From NCBI GenBank assembly GCA_920105625.2, contig OV050032.1, positions 136,688,480-136,752,479 of the forward strand: a stretch of DNA of 64,000 nucleotides. The letters are read 5' to 3'. The position numbers and the translations under genes were made by a program. The stretch comes from Clusia tigrina. Taxonomy: Eukaryota; Arthropoda; Insecta; Diptera; Clusiidae. This document shows, piece after piece, positions 42,554 to 53,847 of this stretch (positions are counted from its first letter, which is position 1; the number at the start of each line of letters is the position of its first letter). The notes under the pieces were generated by a model, which was given only the letters and a program-made list of their open reading frames with translations, did no database searches and was not told the DNA's origin.

Positions 42554-43063
42554 ATGTTAAAATCACATGTAATAAACTGTGAAAAGTGTGCAAAGAATAA
42601 AACAATACGTTATATAAAAGAAAAAATGGTCATAACTGAAACTCCAACAGACAGTTTTCAGATAATAGAAGTCGATACCGTAGGACCATTAAGAGTCTCG
42701 AACGAGTACAAATACATATTAACTATACAATGTCAATTGACTAAGTACATTGAAGCAATCCCAATATACACCAAAGAGGCAAACGAAATAGCCAAAGCAC
42801 TACTTGAAAAATTCGTCTTGAAATTCGGTAACTTCCAAACTATAAAGACAGACATGGGAAAAGAGTTTGTTAACAATCATATGAGTAAAACACTCAGTTT
42901 TAAACATAAGACTTCAACTCCTTACCACCATCAAACATTAGGTGGTAGTGAGAGAAGTCATAGGGTTCTTAATGAATACATTTTAACTACCACAGAAGAG
43001 CAAGCATGGGGCATACGCTTACCATACTTTGTATTCACATATAACACGACCCCAGAAAATTAG
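42554..43063 (+). pseudogene. 412-like integrase
   Basis: Zinc-binding end CEKCAKNKTIRYIKEKM, core IIEVDTVGPLRVSNEYKYIL with the first Asp, IKTDMGKEFVNNHMSK with the second, and YHHQTLGGSERSHRVLNEYI with the Glu. A TAG at 43061 ends the frame before the C-terminal part, traces of which follow (NVKNLEVGNFVMFRNM, about 43080-43125). Confidence 0.85.
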
Positions 43064-43424
43064 AATACGACAAAAGTAGCAACGTTAAGAACTTAGAAGT
43101 AGGAAATTTTGTTATGTTTAGAAATATGATAAGAAAGAAACTTGATCAACCATACCTAGGATCATAAAACAAAGACTGGGAGTTAACTCAGTAATAATTA
43201 AACATAAGAAATACGTCTTAGTTAATAACAATAATCTTAAAATTTATATATAAACCTAGTAATAATGTTCCAACAATTATTCAATTATTAATTAATAACA
43301 ATATTAATGTTAAATTATTTAAATAACCATATCCAAGATAATATCAAACAATGTCATAGAACCAAAAAAAAAAAATTTTTTAAAAAATTAATAAATATAT
43401 TTTTTTTCTCAGAGGGATTGGTGG
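43064..43424 (+). other. 3' untranslated part of the 412-like element
   Basis: A/T-rich tail between integrase and the 3' LTR. A short purine run AGAGGGATTGGTGG (43411-43424) just before the LTR could be the polypurine tract, although it is interrupted by TT. Confidence 0.45.
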
Positions 43425-43944
43425 TGTAGTGGAATCTCACCACTCACTAATACCGCTCTAATCATTATCTTTCGTATGCTAACATACATACACCACTTAG
43501 TGAAGCATACTTGTCGACTATGCCTTCACACTGGCATACGAGTTCTCGTTCATTCACGCGCACCGTACCAACGTCGCGCTGTTACTAAATATTTGTGAAA
43601 TTGCAATTGTGCAACAATGCAATTATGCATTTTTGATACAATAACAATTTACAAGAAAATATGCTTTTGGTTCGTTTCTGAATAAGAATAATTATATAAG
43701 CATTAACTTGAAGGTAATGATTTTTCGGTATAAATACCAATCAATTTTATTAAATAAATTTAGATTGAAAATCAAGCTGACGGTATCGCTATCATTCTTT
43801 CTCATACGAGTATTTGGGCTGATTTATTAGCCAACGAAATCTGCGCTAGTTCCCGCGCAATGTTATAAATTGAGCCCATCAGTCGCGTACATCTTGTAAT
43901 AGCTCCACTGACACTCTTATATTAAATACAACAGATCCACCACA
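43425..43944 (+). repeat. 3' LTR of the 412-like element (520 bp)
   Basis: Starts TGTAGTGGAATCTCACCACTC and ends GATCCACCACA, with inverted TGTAGTGG/CCACCACA ends, and is followed by the ATAA target duplication. Its first ~50 bases match 37586-37636. Confidence 0.85.
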
Positions 43945-44640
43945 ATAATAATACCTCTCATTGCTGCTGTTGTCGATGATGGTAGATCGATATGTCTTTG
44001 TTGACTATTGCTGAAGAAAAGACTCCGAGTTTTTATTGTTGGCTGCTTTTATAGGCCAGCCGCAGAGTATGGATAAAGTGTTTTTGTGCAGGAACCGTTA
44101 AATTTGATAAAACCGTTAAATATAAAATTGTTTACATTTTTTGTCTTCATCATGTATTCCTTGTGCTATATCCGTACCAGCGGTACCCGAACAGATTGAT
44201 CTGTCGTTGACTCTTGTGTCCTTCTCTTCTAACTCGCGAATTGTTAGTGTGATAAAACTGTTAAATTTGAAATAATTGACATTCCCTGTCTTTTTCATCT
44301 CGTCTTTGTGCTATGTCCGTACCAGCGGCACCCGAAGCGATCGATCTGTGGTTCACTCTTGTGTGCTTCTCTTCTTACTTGTGTATTTTTAGTGTGATAT
44401 TTTCCTGATTGATGCACTATGTAACTTCTGTAGCATTCTTTTGTCGAAATGGTGCCTCGTTGCGCTAGGGTTTGTTGTTGTTCTATGAATACGGATAGCT
44501 TTGTTAATAATGTTGTTGTAACTCGGTGCTTGCTTGGCTCAATATTGGTTTCTTCTCTTCTGTCTTTGTTCAAACGTTTTCCTCTTGCTGTTGGTAGGAT
44601 GTCTATGGTGACGTGTGTGTATGCGCATTGAGTGATCTAA
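43945..44640. repeat. unassigned region with a ~145-bp tandem duplication
   Basis: Two diverged units lie side by side (about 44098-44242 and 44243-44387). Each has GTGCTAT-TCCGTACCAGCGG (44165 and 44310), then ACCCGAA, GATCTGT and TTCTCTTCT. A partial third unit begins TTAGTGTGATA at 44388. The small ORFs here look incidental. It may be an LTR with internal enhancer-like repeats, but no ends were found. Confidence 0.5.
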
Positions 44641-45190
44641 GGTGGGAGGTAACCTTTGGTTTTAGCACTGTTCAAGGTGAGTTTTTTAATCACAAGGCTC
44701 CTATGCTAAATGTACATCTTTTTATACATTAAACGCTTTTTAGGCGTGTGTTATGAAAATACTTATACTTGTATTTGTCATCTTCACATTATATGTATAT
44801 GTATATGCAAATATACAGTTTGCCAAGAAAGTGTTTTGACAAGGTAAAACAATCGTGAATTTGATTTCTCCTCTTCATAATATAGTATTCCTTTATTGTT
44901 TTGACTTATTTCATTTAATCAATGTATTTGCTAATGAACAGTAACAACAAAAAGATAAATATTTAACTTAAGATACTAAAAACATAACAAAAACCAAAAT
45001 AGTCAAAAAATTTGCTGTCAAGAAGTGTTTTTACAATTCGATTTGGAACTAATTTAGCCGCGCAATGCATTTACCGTTATGAGATTGATGCTTCACTATG
45101 CTTTGTGCGCATTTTAGACGTAAATTATTCAAAAATTGTTGCTCTTTACGCATCGAATGCAGCATTTTTAGCAAAATTATTGTGAATTTA
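44641..45190. other. no gene seen
   Basis: AT-rich sequence. At about 44815-44840 a CAGTTTGCCAAGAAAGTGTT stretch looks like a Tc1-type terminal repeat, but no clear partner was found to the right of the Tc1 relic. Confidence 0.4.
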
Positions 45191-45192
45191 AG

Positions 45193-46180
45193 ATGCGTGG
45201 TAAAAGAACGTCATTTAATATGACTCAATTGCTTTACTACTTGCCACCGTATCCGAAAAAGTGTACAAGAATTGTCCGAGGTGTTTTCTTTCGCCTGACA
45301 AACTATTTATAATATTTTAAATCGCGTAAAAAAGGAAAATTGTCTGTTGCCAAAACCCTCGAACTTCTGTGCCCACAAAATATCAGATAGAACAGAACGA
45401 ATTTTTGTAACGAAAATCCGAAGATTTCTACGAGAGCCCTTTCAAGTCCACTCGAAGAAACTTGCGTTTACCTACGAAACAGTAAGGCCGCTCCTGATAA
45501 AGTAGCAGTATATGTCATAAGTTGCACGAAAAAAACCAATACTTTCAACACAATAGGAAAGGCTATTGGGATGACACTATATTTTGCGATGATATCAAAA
45601 TCATGCTTTACGATAATGATGGGCCTAATAGATAGTGGCGACAACCGTTAAACGCATAGGTAAACCGAGATATTATAATATATTTCAATATTTAAATTCG
45701 GCAAACTTTTTGTCACGGTATCGGGGTGAATATCCAGTAAAGGAGTAGCAGAACTAGATTCCATAGAGTATAAGATGGATGCAAACAATACTCGTATTTC
45801 GATATTTTCAAACACTATTTGGTAAAAAAAACGCCGATCGTTGTGAAGTTCAATATTGGTAATAATCCGCAATTCAAATTTTATCAAGATAATGATCCAA
45901 AACATAAGGCGCATATGGTATGGATGTGGGTTCTTTATAATTAAAAAAAGTATTAGATACGGCAGCCCAGAGTTCACACTTGAACCCCATTCATTTGTGT
46001 GAATTTTTAAGAAAAAAGTCTGCCGAGAGGCAACCGAAGGGTAGATCAGAGCTCAAAGCTCCAATACTAGAGGAATGAAATAAAATAGCAAGCGAATATG
46101 TTGTGCAGAAGTTTATTTTTGGCATGAGGAGAATACTACAAGTCGTTATAGATGCTAAAGGGGGCCATAAACTATATTAA
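45193..46180 (+). pseudogene. Tc1-like transposase relic
   Basis: Starting at an ATG (MRGKRTSFNMTQLL), broken-frame coding reaches VKFNIGNNPQFKFYQDNDPKHKA (catalytic Asp block, about 45860-45915), then VLDTAAQSSHLNPIHL, the degenerate form of the Tc1 SPDLNPIE block, and ends RRILQVVIDAKGGHKLY with a stop at 46178. Many stops and frameshifts. It was a cut-and-paste transposase and is now dead. The usual Glu after LNPI is lost. Confidence 0.75.
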
Positions 46181-46189
46181 AACCTTTTA

Positions 46190-46385
46190 TAGTGCTATTT
46201 TTCTTTTCTTTCGTTCATATATTTATTTATATGTATATGCTTATGTACTCGTATATGACTAGGTATACTTATGTGTATATGGATATGTGTATGGAAATGC
46301 ATATATGTATATATATATGTGTATATTTATATGTTGTTTTTTTTTATGTATACGTTTTTTGTATATATATTATTATGTTTAATTT
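46190..46385. repeat. TATATG/TATG-rich simple sequence
   Basis: Long stretch of TA/TG/TTT alternation with no coding character. The apparent ORF across it is Tyr/Met/Ile/Val-rich from the repeat. Confidence 0.8.
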
Positions 46386-47030
46386 TAGAAATGTTAATTT
46401 TGTTCAAACTCCCTGACTTTGCAATATGAAATATAATGTATAATGGGGTCGCCCTGAATTTGGAGGTATCCTTATAGTGGCGTGGATATAACGCCTATAT
46501 ATAAGGCCAAAGACCGATCTAGGAAATTGAGCCTCAAGGCTCAGAGATTCCTTTTATTTTGCCAGAAGGCAAAGACAAATAAGATACTAGTGTACGTTTT
46601 TGTGGTCAGCTCAAGTCTGATTTTTAATTTCAACTTTGGTTTACAAGAAACTTCTTATAACCTATTCCTTATTAACCAATCAATATCAATTCATTGACTC
46701 ACTCTTGCATAACTTATTTAAATACATAATATTTAAGTAAATGAAAGTATTGATTGGTTCTTAATAATTCTTAAATATTTACCAGAGGGGAAATCTTATG
46801 TACATTCCACATGCTTGCTCATCATATGTTCGCTGCGGCACCGACTTTCGATTATGTATTGTGAGGAGCAAAATTTGGCACATAAATTTTGACCCACAAC
46901 ATAGCCTACGCATTTACCCAACGCAATTATACACACACAAACATGGGGAAATAATTTCAAATGTGTAAAAATTCACAACAACTAATTAACTACAACTGGC
47001 GAGAAAATCCATGTAGCCCAAGCAGCAGGG
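46386..47030. other. no feature recognised
   Basis: About 650 bp of moderately AT-rich DNA. One 71-codon frame (46482-46697) has no recognisable motif. Confidence 0.4.
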
Positions 47031-47700
47031 CGCTCCTTCGATCACCGACATCCTGACCAGCAATAGCTCTACGCTACACAACGTACGGTACGAACATAGA
47101 GACTCAGTGAGAACCAGTGAGAACATCTGGTTTTTTTTTTAATCGTTTTCTCACTGAGACACATACGCTAACGAAACATAGAGACTTAGTGAGAACCTCT
47201 GGTTTTTTTCGTTTTCTCACAAAGGCATACGCAGTATAAAGACTCTAGGGACTCAGTGAGAACATCTGGTTTTTTAATCGTTTTCTCACTGAGACACATA
47301 CTTACCGAGACATAATGACCGGGAACAAGTATATACGGAATATAATCTTATTTTCGTAGCAATAGAATTAAGGAAGTAGATTTGGAAGGACTAACAACAG
47401 TCCACAATTAGTATTTTTAATTTAAATAAAACACGTTAAAACTAATATAACTCGTCCGATTTATAAATTTTCTGTACACGACCCCTGGAAGCCGCTTAGT
47501 TTACCCCAGTTATAGAAAAGAGTCGTTACAGTATTGACATATTTCGAGTGCATTACCCGTGTGCAATTTGACGCCCTTGCACTTGAAAGACTGCAAGCAC
47601 TTGAAAGGCTGCTTTGGTGGTCGCTCAAGGACAACACGCTACGGCTTGCATAATCGCGGTCAAGTAACTCGCTATGATCAGCATACATGCATACATACAC
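47030..47700 (-). repeat. probable 3' LTR of a gypsy-type element (minus)
   Basis: On the minus strand it follows an integrase tail and a polypurine run (47701-47717), as a 3' LTR should. It begins TGTATGTATGCATGTATGC, or a few bases earlier. Within it lie three hairpin repeats (47092-47302) and a stretch (47440-47510) related to 48995-49095. The far end near 47.03 kb is a guess. Confidence 0.5.
47092..47302. repeat. three tandem units, each with a self-complementary arm pair
   Basis: Units at 47092-47172, 47173-47236 and 47241-47302 share GAGACTCAGTGAGAAC, CATCTGGTTTTTT and CGTTTTCTCACTGAGACACAT. Within units 1 and 3, CTCAGTGAGAA pairs with TTCTCACTGAG about 25-30 bp later, giving an 11-bp stem. 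Unit 2 has a damaged right arm. Confidence 0.85.
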
Positions 47701-47717
47701 TCCATCCCTCCCCTTGC
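47701..47717 (-). promoter_or_regulatory. polypurine tract (minus)
   Basis: The minus strand reads AAGGGGAGGGATGGAG just before the probable LTR start and after the integrase tail. Confidence 0.6.
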
Positions 47718-47769
47718 AGATTAATTTATATTAGTTGACCATAAGGCAATCTATAAAATTGTTTCCTTT

Positions 47770-48030
47770 TTACTTATTTATTAAGCCTTGTGTTTGCATT
47801 TAATTAGATTATTATTATGAATTTTAACAATGTTATTATTTGTATTTATATAACTATTGGGACCGATTTGTTCCACTATTTTGTATTGTCCATTGTATGG
47901 TAAATCTAGTTTCTTTCTATTATTATTTTTTAAATAAACATAATCATTTTCTTTAAAATTAACTTTTGGAACATTGAGTTGTTGACTACTAAAAAAAGGG
48001 TGCTAGCTTCATGCTGAGCATATTTTAATT
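47770..48030 (-). pseudogene. gypsy integrase C-terminal fragment
   Basis: The minus strand encodes NFKENDYVYLKNNNRKKLDL, then PYNGQYKIVEQIGPNSYI and VKIHNNNLIKC with a stop near 47780. This is the classic chromatin-binding-type tail of Ty3/gypsy integrases. A Lys-rich KLKLKYAQHEAS stretch precedes it in another frame (48030-48000). The rest of pol is absent. Confidence 0.7.
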
Positions 48031-48236
48031 TTAATTTGAGGTTGCCGACTGCCACTTCTAGGAAGGGGCCAGGGCGATCCTTACAGACAACTCTTTCAGG
48101 AAGACTCACTGCCTCCTCGTGGCGGTCCCGGGCAATGTACTCATCCGGCGATGACCCCGCAGTGGCGGCTGTTTGGGCACCGGTGGACAGTGAGGGATCG
48201 TCGATGAACCGACGTGAGATATCGTCCTCCATTTAG
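48030..48236 (-). other. short unidentified minus-strand ORF, joined to the integrase tail
   Basis: A frame starting MEDDISRRFIDDPSLS is acidic and Ser/Ala/Glu-rich for about 65 residues, then runs into the Lys-rich gypsy stretch. I do not recognise it. It abuts the LOA-type 5' UTR and may be a chance fusion across an element boundary. Confidence 0.3.
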
Positions 48237-48739
48237 AGACATCGTGGGATTAGGGTTGTCCAGAAACGTGATCTGAGGCCTGTAGGATCTTGGTGATCTA
48301 TGGGTGGCTGCAACATCGAGGAATAGCGGGCACGGATGTGACACCGGTGCCCAGTAAAGCATTGGTTATGGTATACTGGACGTGCGATACGATACGTGGC
48401 ATTGAGCTGCTGGGCTGGTCATTACAGCCTTCAGTAAAGCGGTGTGAGAACTGCCTGAAATGGCGCTCTGAAACGTGACTAGTCCGCCGCCCATCTCCGA
48501 TAATAACCGTGGCAGGCGCTACAATACGATTCGTATCTCGTACCATTAAGTTGGCTATACAGGTGCGGTTGATAAAAGTCCCGTTCAGCGCTGACTCGGC
48601 TCTATACCTAGTCGATCATAAGGCCGTAGGTCGACCCTCGCGTGGCCTCCCTGCTTAGCACAGATAACCACCGAGTCATAAGAGGCGACTGCATACACGA
48701 ATACGGACAACGGTTGTAGGGGGAGACCCATAAGGAAAG

Positions 48740-50050
48740 ATGAAACAAAACAGCAAAAAAAATAAAACAAACATCTCCAAAACAAAAACAATGACAGAGG
48801 AACTGGAGCTTCAGAACCAGTTGACGCAATTTACCCCAAGGAGGTCTCTAACGAGATCGCCGGCGAAGGTTTAGATCGAAGGGTAAGGTTTTCACCGACT
48901 CCACTGGGACATATTGACACGGCTAGGCAACCTGTTAGATAGCAACCTACAATTAAATTACTATAGGAAATTTAATGTTAGTTATTTAGTTAGAATATAA
49001 TTTCTTAAATAAATAAAAACTATTAAAAATTCAAAATTCACTCGTTAGAATAAATTTCTGTTGACGGACCCTTGACACCGCTAAGTATACCCCAGCGTAA
49101 GTAAGTTCGTAACAGGATCCACAGATCTCGCCGAAAGAAATACACAGTACGCCCAAATCTAAGAGGCAGCGGATTTCCAAAAGGGATCAGCGCGTAACAG
49201 CGACTAAACCGCTAGCAGCGTCGGAAGCGACAGATAAGAAGACACCAACACCAACGGAGAAACGCGTACAAAATATGGGAAATAAAAAACACCGAGAAAA
49301 GACCCAGTGCCGGTAGCGGGGCAAAAAAAAATAAGTGGCAGAAGGTTACCGCGAATCGCAGCCAAAACACCGAGCAGGATTTAGGATGAAGCCCGATGCC
49401 TTCATTATAAACTCAGATCGCAAGGAATCCCTCGTGGATATAGTTAGAAAAATAGAGACCAGCCATGAACTGCAGGAACTTGGCCCTGCAGTCAACAGGC
49501 TCAGGCGGACTCACAAAGGGGACTTGCTCATGGAGCTGAAGAGGGGACCAAAGGCGACGTGCTTTGAAAGCAAATTAACCAAGGTTTTAGGACAAAGCGT
49601 AACAATAGACGCCAAGACGCAGATGGTGACGATTCAGCTGCGAGGGGTTACTCCGGAACTAAAATCGCCGGTAGACATCGCATCTGATCTAAATAAGCAG
49701 CTAAGCATCGTTGTAATGGAGAAATCTATGCATATGGCGAAGACTAGGCGAGACGGCCCATGCACCGTATGTATACAACTAAGAGCTGACGACGCAAATA
49801 AAGCACTGGCTGAGAGATATATCCGTCTAGGCTGGACAAGATGTCCGATAGCCGAAGTCGAACAGCCAGCCAAGTGCTTCAGATTCTGGGAAACCGGTCA
49901 CCAAGCATCCAAATGCACCGGTGCAGATATGTCAAACCTTTGCAGAAAATGTGCAGAACCGGGACACAAGGTTGCGGAGTGCACAAATACTCCGAAATGT
50001 GTACACTGCAGCGGTCCATACACAACTGGCAGATTACTGCTAATAAAACT
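48740..50050 (+). pseudogene. LOA-type ORF1 (Gag-like) with zinc knuckles, interrupted
   Basis: Starts MKQNSKKNKTNISKTKTMT at 48740 and continues ELELQNQLTQFTPRRSLTRS. It breaks near 48877 at the insertion and resumes about 49111. The main frame (from 49335) has DAFIINSDRKESLVDIVRKI, a central RNA-binding-like region, and knuckles CFRFWETGHQASKC, CRKCAEPGHKVAEC and CVHC. The first knuckle has Phe where the second Cys should be. The same frame then runs, without a stop, into endonuclease sequence (VDADVIIVAEPYK) by fusion. It packages LINE RNA. Confidence 0.78.
48880..49110. mobile_element. ~230-bp insert in LOA ORF1, LTR-like
   Basis: It contains a reverse copy of the 58-bp minisatellite unit (about 48885-48918) and an AATAAATAAA stretch, and ends GTTCGTAACA. 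The part at 48995-49095 resembles 47440-47510. It looks like a solo or partial LTR, but neither end is proven. Flanking bases GATCGCCG and GATCTCGCCG are similar. Confidence 0.4.
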
Positions 50051-52195
50051 AAATCACTGCATCGCGGCACAAGCTCTCCTTTGGCAGAACGCGGCTGATG
50101 TGGATGCGGATGTCATTATTGTAGCAGAACCATACAAGGCAGAAAATGTGCACCCGCACATCTTGACCTACATATTAGGAACCTTCTCTTCTCTCTGTAT
50201 CTCAACACGCTTACTCTTAAGGAAAATCGGTTGAAACAGCACTTCATTCTCTCATTTCTCAAGTTGACAAATCCTTGGCGTACAAGGAATTCACACTTGC
50301 CATATTTCTGGACATCGAGGGAGCATTCAACAATCTATGCCCCAACGCTGTTATTTCCGCACTCTATAACCTTAACCTGAATTCAGGCCTTCTTAAATTT
50401 ATAGAGCTTCTAATGAAATATAGAATTATCAGTTCCACGATCGGCAGTGCCCAATCAAGGAGGGTGGTTAACAGGCGCACGCCACAAGGGGTCTTTTATC
50501 ACCCCTCCTCTGGAACCTGACAGCTAACACACTACTGGTGAGATTGGAATCTACTGGATGCAATGTGATACCCTATGCGGACGGCATAGCAATCGCGGCA
50601 TCCGGCAAATTCCCCCAAACACTATCCGAAGAACTTAACTATTCACTCTCTATTGTGTCAACCCGGTGTCGTGAATTCGAACTTGGGGTTAACCCATCCA
50701 AAACCGAGACTATGCTTTTCACTAGGAAGTACAAAATTCCAAGGTTTACAATGCCTAGTCTAAACGGCACTCCTCTCTCTTTGAGCCCACACGTTAAGTA
50801 CTTAGGCCTGATTCTCGAGCCAAAGCTTAATTGGAAAGCCAATCTGGCTGAGAGGGCACGTAAGGCAACATGCGCTGCATACTGCTGTAAAAGAGCAGTT
50901 AGTGCACGATTGGGACTTTGTCCTCGAGTCGTGCTCTGGCTCTACACGGCCATCGTTGAACCAAACCTATTATACGGGTCGGTCTTCTGGTGGCAAGCTC
51001 TCGAAAAAGCCTGCAATATCAAATCCCTCGATAAAATCAGAAGATCCATTGCTCCACTGATCACTGGCGCTCTTCGTAGCACACCTACGAAAGCCCTTTT
51101 TGCCATGCTGCACTGGCTCCCCTCGGGGATCCTGGTTAAGCAACAAGCCAAGCTGACAGCGATTAGACTTAACGCTCTTTCGCGCTGGCGCTAAACCCTC
51201 ACGGGCGATGCTTCAATTCTGAATCAGGATCCACCTGTCCCCAACTTTATTGATTATATGTCGGTCTATCCCGATTTGAATAGGGAATTCGACATCTATA
51301 TACCAAGTAGAAACGACTGGACTGCAAAAAACCTAATCGTCGGTGAAACAGTCGAAATCTACACCGACGGTTCCAAGCTTGGAGGTAGAGTTGGCAGCGG
51401 TATTTATTCCGACAAGCTGGACTTAACTATCTCGCTACGTCTCCCAGACAATTGCCGCGTTTTTCAAACTGAGGTCATGGCTATTTACCACGCAGCCAAA
51501 TGGATGCTGAGTAGTGATATCGGCGCAGTCGACGTATCGTTCTTCTCAGACAGCCAGGCCGCCATTAAATCTATTTTTGGCTCCACGGCCACATCAAGAC
51601 TACTTCATGAATGTCGAACATCTTTAAATGAGCTCGCAAGTTACTCTCGGGTGCACCTAGTCTGGGTTCCCGGACATAGCGAAATCCCGGTAAATAGCGA
51701 GGCGGACGAGCTTGCCAAGGCAGGCACGCTAATGCACGACATTCACCCCTCCGTAAACATCGGCATTCCACTGGCAACAGCCAAGCTCGAAACCAAACAG
51801 AAATATCTGGCTGACGCCTACAAATCCCGGGCTAACGAGGAATCCTGCCACATGGCAAGACTTGGGCAAGAATGGACAAAAACAGAACCAGTCAACTTTT
51901 TCGACTTGATCGCGTATCACTGTCGACAACTGTGTCGGTTTTGACCGGCCACTGCATAATGAGACAGCACGCAGAAAGACTGGGCCTACCCTCAAATGAC
52001 TTTTGCCGAGGCTGTGGCTCCGAGGAGGAGGACGAGACGGTTTTCCACCTCTTATGCCACTGCCCATCCTTGAGCAGAAGAAGAATTCGCACCTTTGGTG
52101 CCCCATTTCTTACAAGCCTGACAGAGCTGTCATCCATTAATATTAGGGACATAGCCAGGTTCATCAAAGTGTCAGGATGGTTTCCTGAAACATGA
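50050..52195 (+). pseudogene. LOA-type ORF2: EN stub, RT, RNase H, C-terminal finger
   Basis: An EN stub (LLWQNAADVDADVIIVAEPY) is joined by deletion to RT: LAIFLDIEGAFNNL (about 50300), NRRTPQGVFYH, then active-site YADG at 50574-50585, where copy 3 has YADD. RNase H (51258-51944): IYTDGSKLGG, VFQTEVMAIYHAAKWM, SFFSDSQAAIKS and LVWVPGHSEIPVNSEADELA, all sites present. C-terminal finger: CRGCGSEEEDETVFHLLCHC. Frameshifts at about 50510, 51200 and 51890. Confidence 0.85.
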
Positions 52196-52379
52196 CGGGG
52201 GTGTCGTGCCTTTCCTGGCGCTGTCCTTGCGCTGACTATCACCATCCCAAGTACGGAAACTTTTTAGTCAGTGCTTGAACGGCGCCACACCGTGGTATCA
52301 CAATGGGCCATTATGTGTGTTCAAGTGTGCTTTTGGCAAACTGGGCGGCCAGTCCTCCCTAACCTAACCTATATTGTAC

Positions 52380-53840
52380 TTACCATAATTGTAATATACT
52401 TACTTACAAGAAAATTTTTAAAGTTTGTAAAATTTCGAAGAGACTCGAAATCTAAGGGGGCCGAGTCATATATGATGACATCCCATCACCCTCAGCAACT
52501 GCTACACCAAATGAACGCTGCTGAAAAGAGTGTGCAGTTCAAATTCTGAGATCTGTTTATTCGAATGAATCCTCAGTTTGTTTAATTAATGAAATACCGC
52601 AACGCTTGAGATCAAATACGATATATAGAGAATATGCGACAACCTTCCAGTTAGTACAAAATCTTGAAATGTTGCTGTCAAATATGGGCAACAACATTTT
52701 TTTAAAGCGCTTTTTATAAAATGTATCTTGTTTGAATTAGCTTTTATGTGGATTTTAATTCCTTCTTTGTTTTGAATATTACTATCTTGATCGTTTTATT
52801 TTTATAATTCGTTGTGCTCTATATTGATATCATATGGTATTAAAGCAATTAAAGCGCAATTTTATACGTACACATATATGTATATAAATTTCATACGTAC
52901 ATCCTACACCTTCATTCGGTAGGATTCATATCATGTTACATATATTATTATGATTGTGAATACATATCATGAATTGAAATGCTTAATATTTGATTTTTTG
53001 ATACATTTACAGAAATTTGGTAAATTTTATTAAAAATTTATTTTTGAAACATTCACATATAAATACATTTATATATATTTATGTGCCAAGCACATATTTA
53101 ATTCATCATTTATAATTTATATTCAAAAATCATTGTATATGTCGTATGGTATCTGTTTTTGGTAACCAATAATTAAAATCATTGAATATCAATTTTATAC
53201 ATTAGATCATAATATATATAACAGATATTATATAAGAAAATTTATTTATGTATAATACTGAAATACATTAATTCTTATATAAATAAATTCAATAAAAAAT
53301 TTCCAAAAAATTTTTACCAAAAAGGTCTCTTTTTATTTTGGGAATATAAATGGAATAAATTTTATTGGTAAATTTTCTAATACATGAAATTTTATACCGC
53401 GCACTGATATTGTGTTAATATTGTAAAAAATCAAATTGAAAAGATTCGATTTGTATATTATCTAATTTCAATTGAACAACAGCATAAATAAAGGTAAGTA
53501 TTCAAGGTTAAAGTATGTTTAAAATTATTTATTTAACATCAATATTACAATTTTAAAATGTATAACAATAAGTTTTATTTTAAATTAATGTTGAAGTTTT
53601 ATAAATTCCATTTGATGAATTTTCTATTGAATTATATAAACGAATTTATTTTTATCCGCAATTATACGTGTCACTGCAGAATATGAAAAATATACAAATT
53701 ATTCTTTTAATAAACCAATCAAATTCAAATTTTTAATTAATCTTATAAATTATGTCAATAAGTTAGGAAAATAAATAATGTGGAGTACCTGCTTGAATTG
53801 CACTGTAAAATGTTGATTTTAACGCGCACGTAGCAATGCA
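52380..53840. other. AT-rich stretch without a visible gene
   Basis: About 1.46 kb, strongly AT-rich, with ATATAAATA-type patches and no ORF with coding character. It could be a non-autonomous element or ordinary intergenic heterochromatin. No terminal repeats were seen. Confidence 0.4.
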
Positions 53841-53847
53841 ACTTTCG

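Larger units (their letters stand above)
37586..43944 (+). mobile_element. 412/mdg1-like Ty3/gypsy element with two nested mariners
   Basis: Bounded by TGTAGTGG at 37586 and CCACCACA at 43944, with ATAA target duplications on both sides (37582-37585 and 43945-43948). The 3' LTR (43425-43944) is complete and the 5' LTR keeps only its first ~50 bp. Inside are Gag-like traces, RT, RNase H and integrase, all broken. Mariners occupy 40177-41453 and 41639-42532, between RNase H and integrase. Confidence 0.85.
48250..52370 (+). mobile_element. LOA-type LINE copy 2, with 5' UTR, internally deleted
   Basis: The 5' UTR (48250-48739) is related to 62.28-62.60 kb. ORF1 starts at 48740, is interrupted by about 230 bp of other DNA (48880-49110), and continues to 50050. 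Most of the endonuclease is deleted. RT, RNase H and the C-terminal finger follow to 52195, and the element ends near 52370 in a CCTAACCTAACC tail. It is very similar to copy 3 from about 50.2 kb on. Confidence 0.8.

Noticed and set aside
44449..44631. 60-codon Cys/Val/Leu-rich ORF as a small secreted protein
   Set aside because: No cleavable signal with a clear mature part, and it lies in a repeat-rich zone; no support beyond an open frame.
48030..48236. Possible exon of a host gene
   Set aside because: It merges into gypsy integrase-linked sequence and abuts a LINE 5' UTR, with no splice sites or recognised domain.
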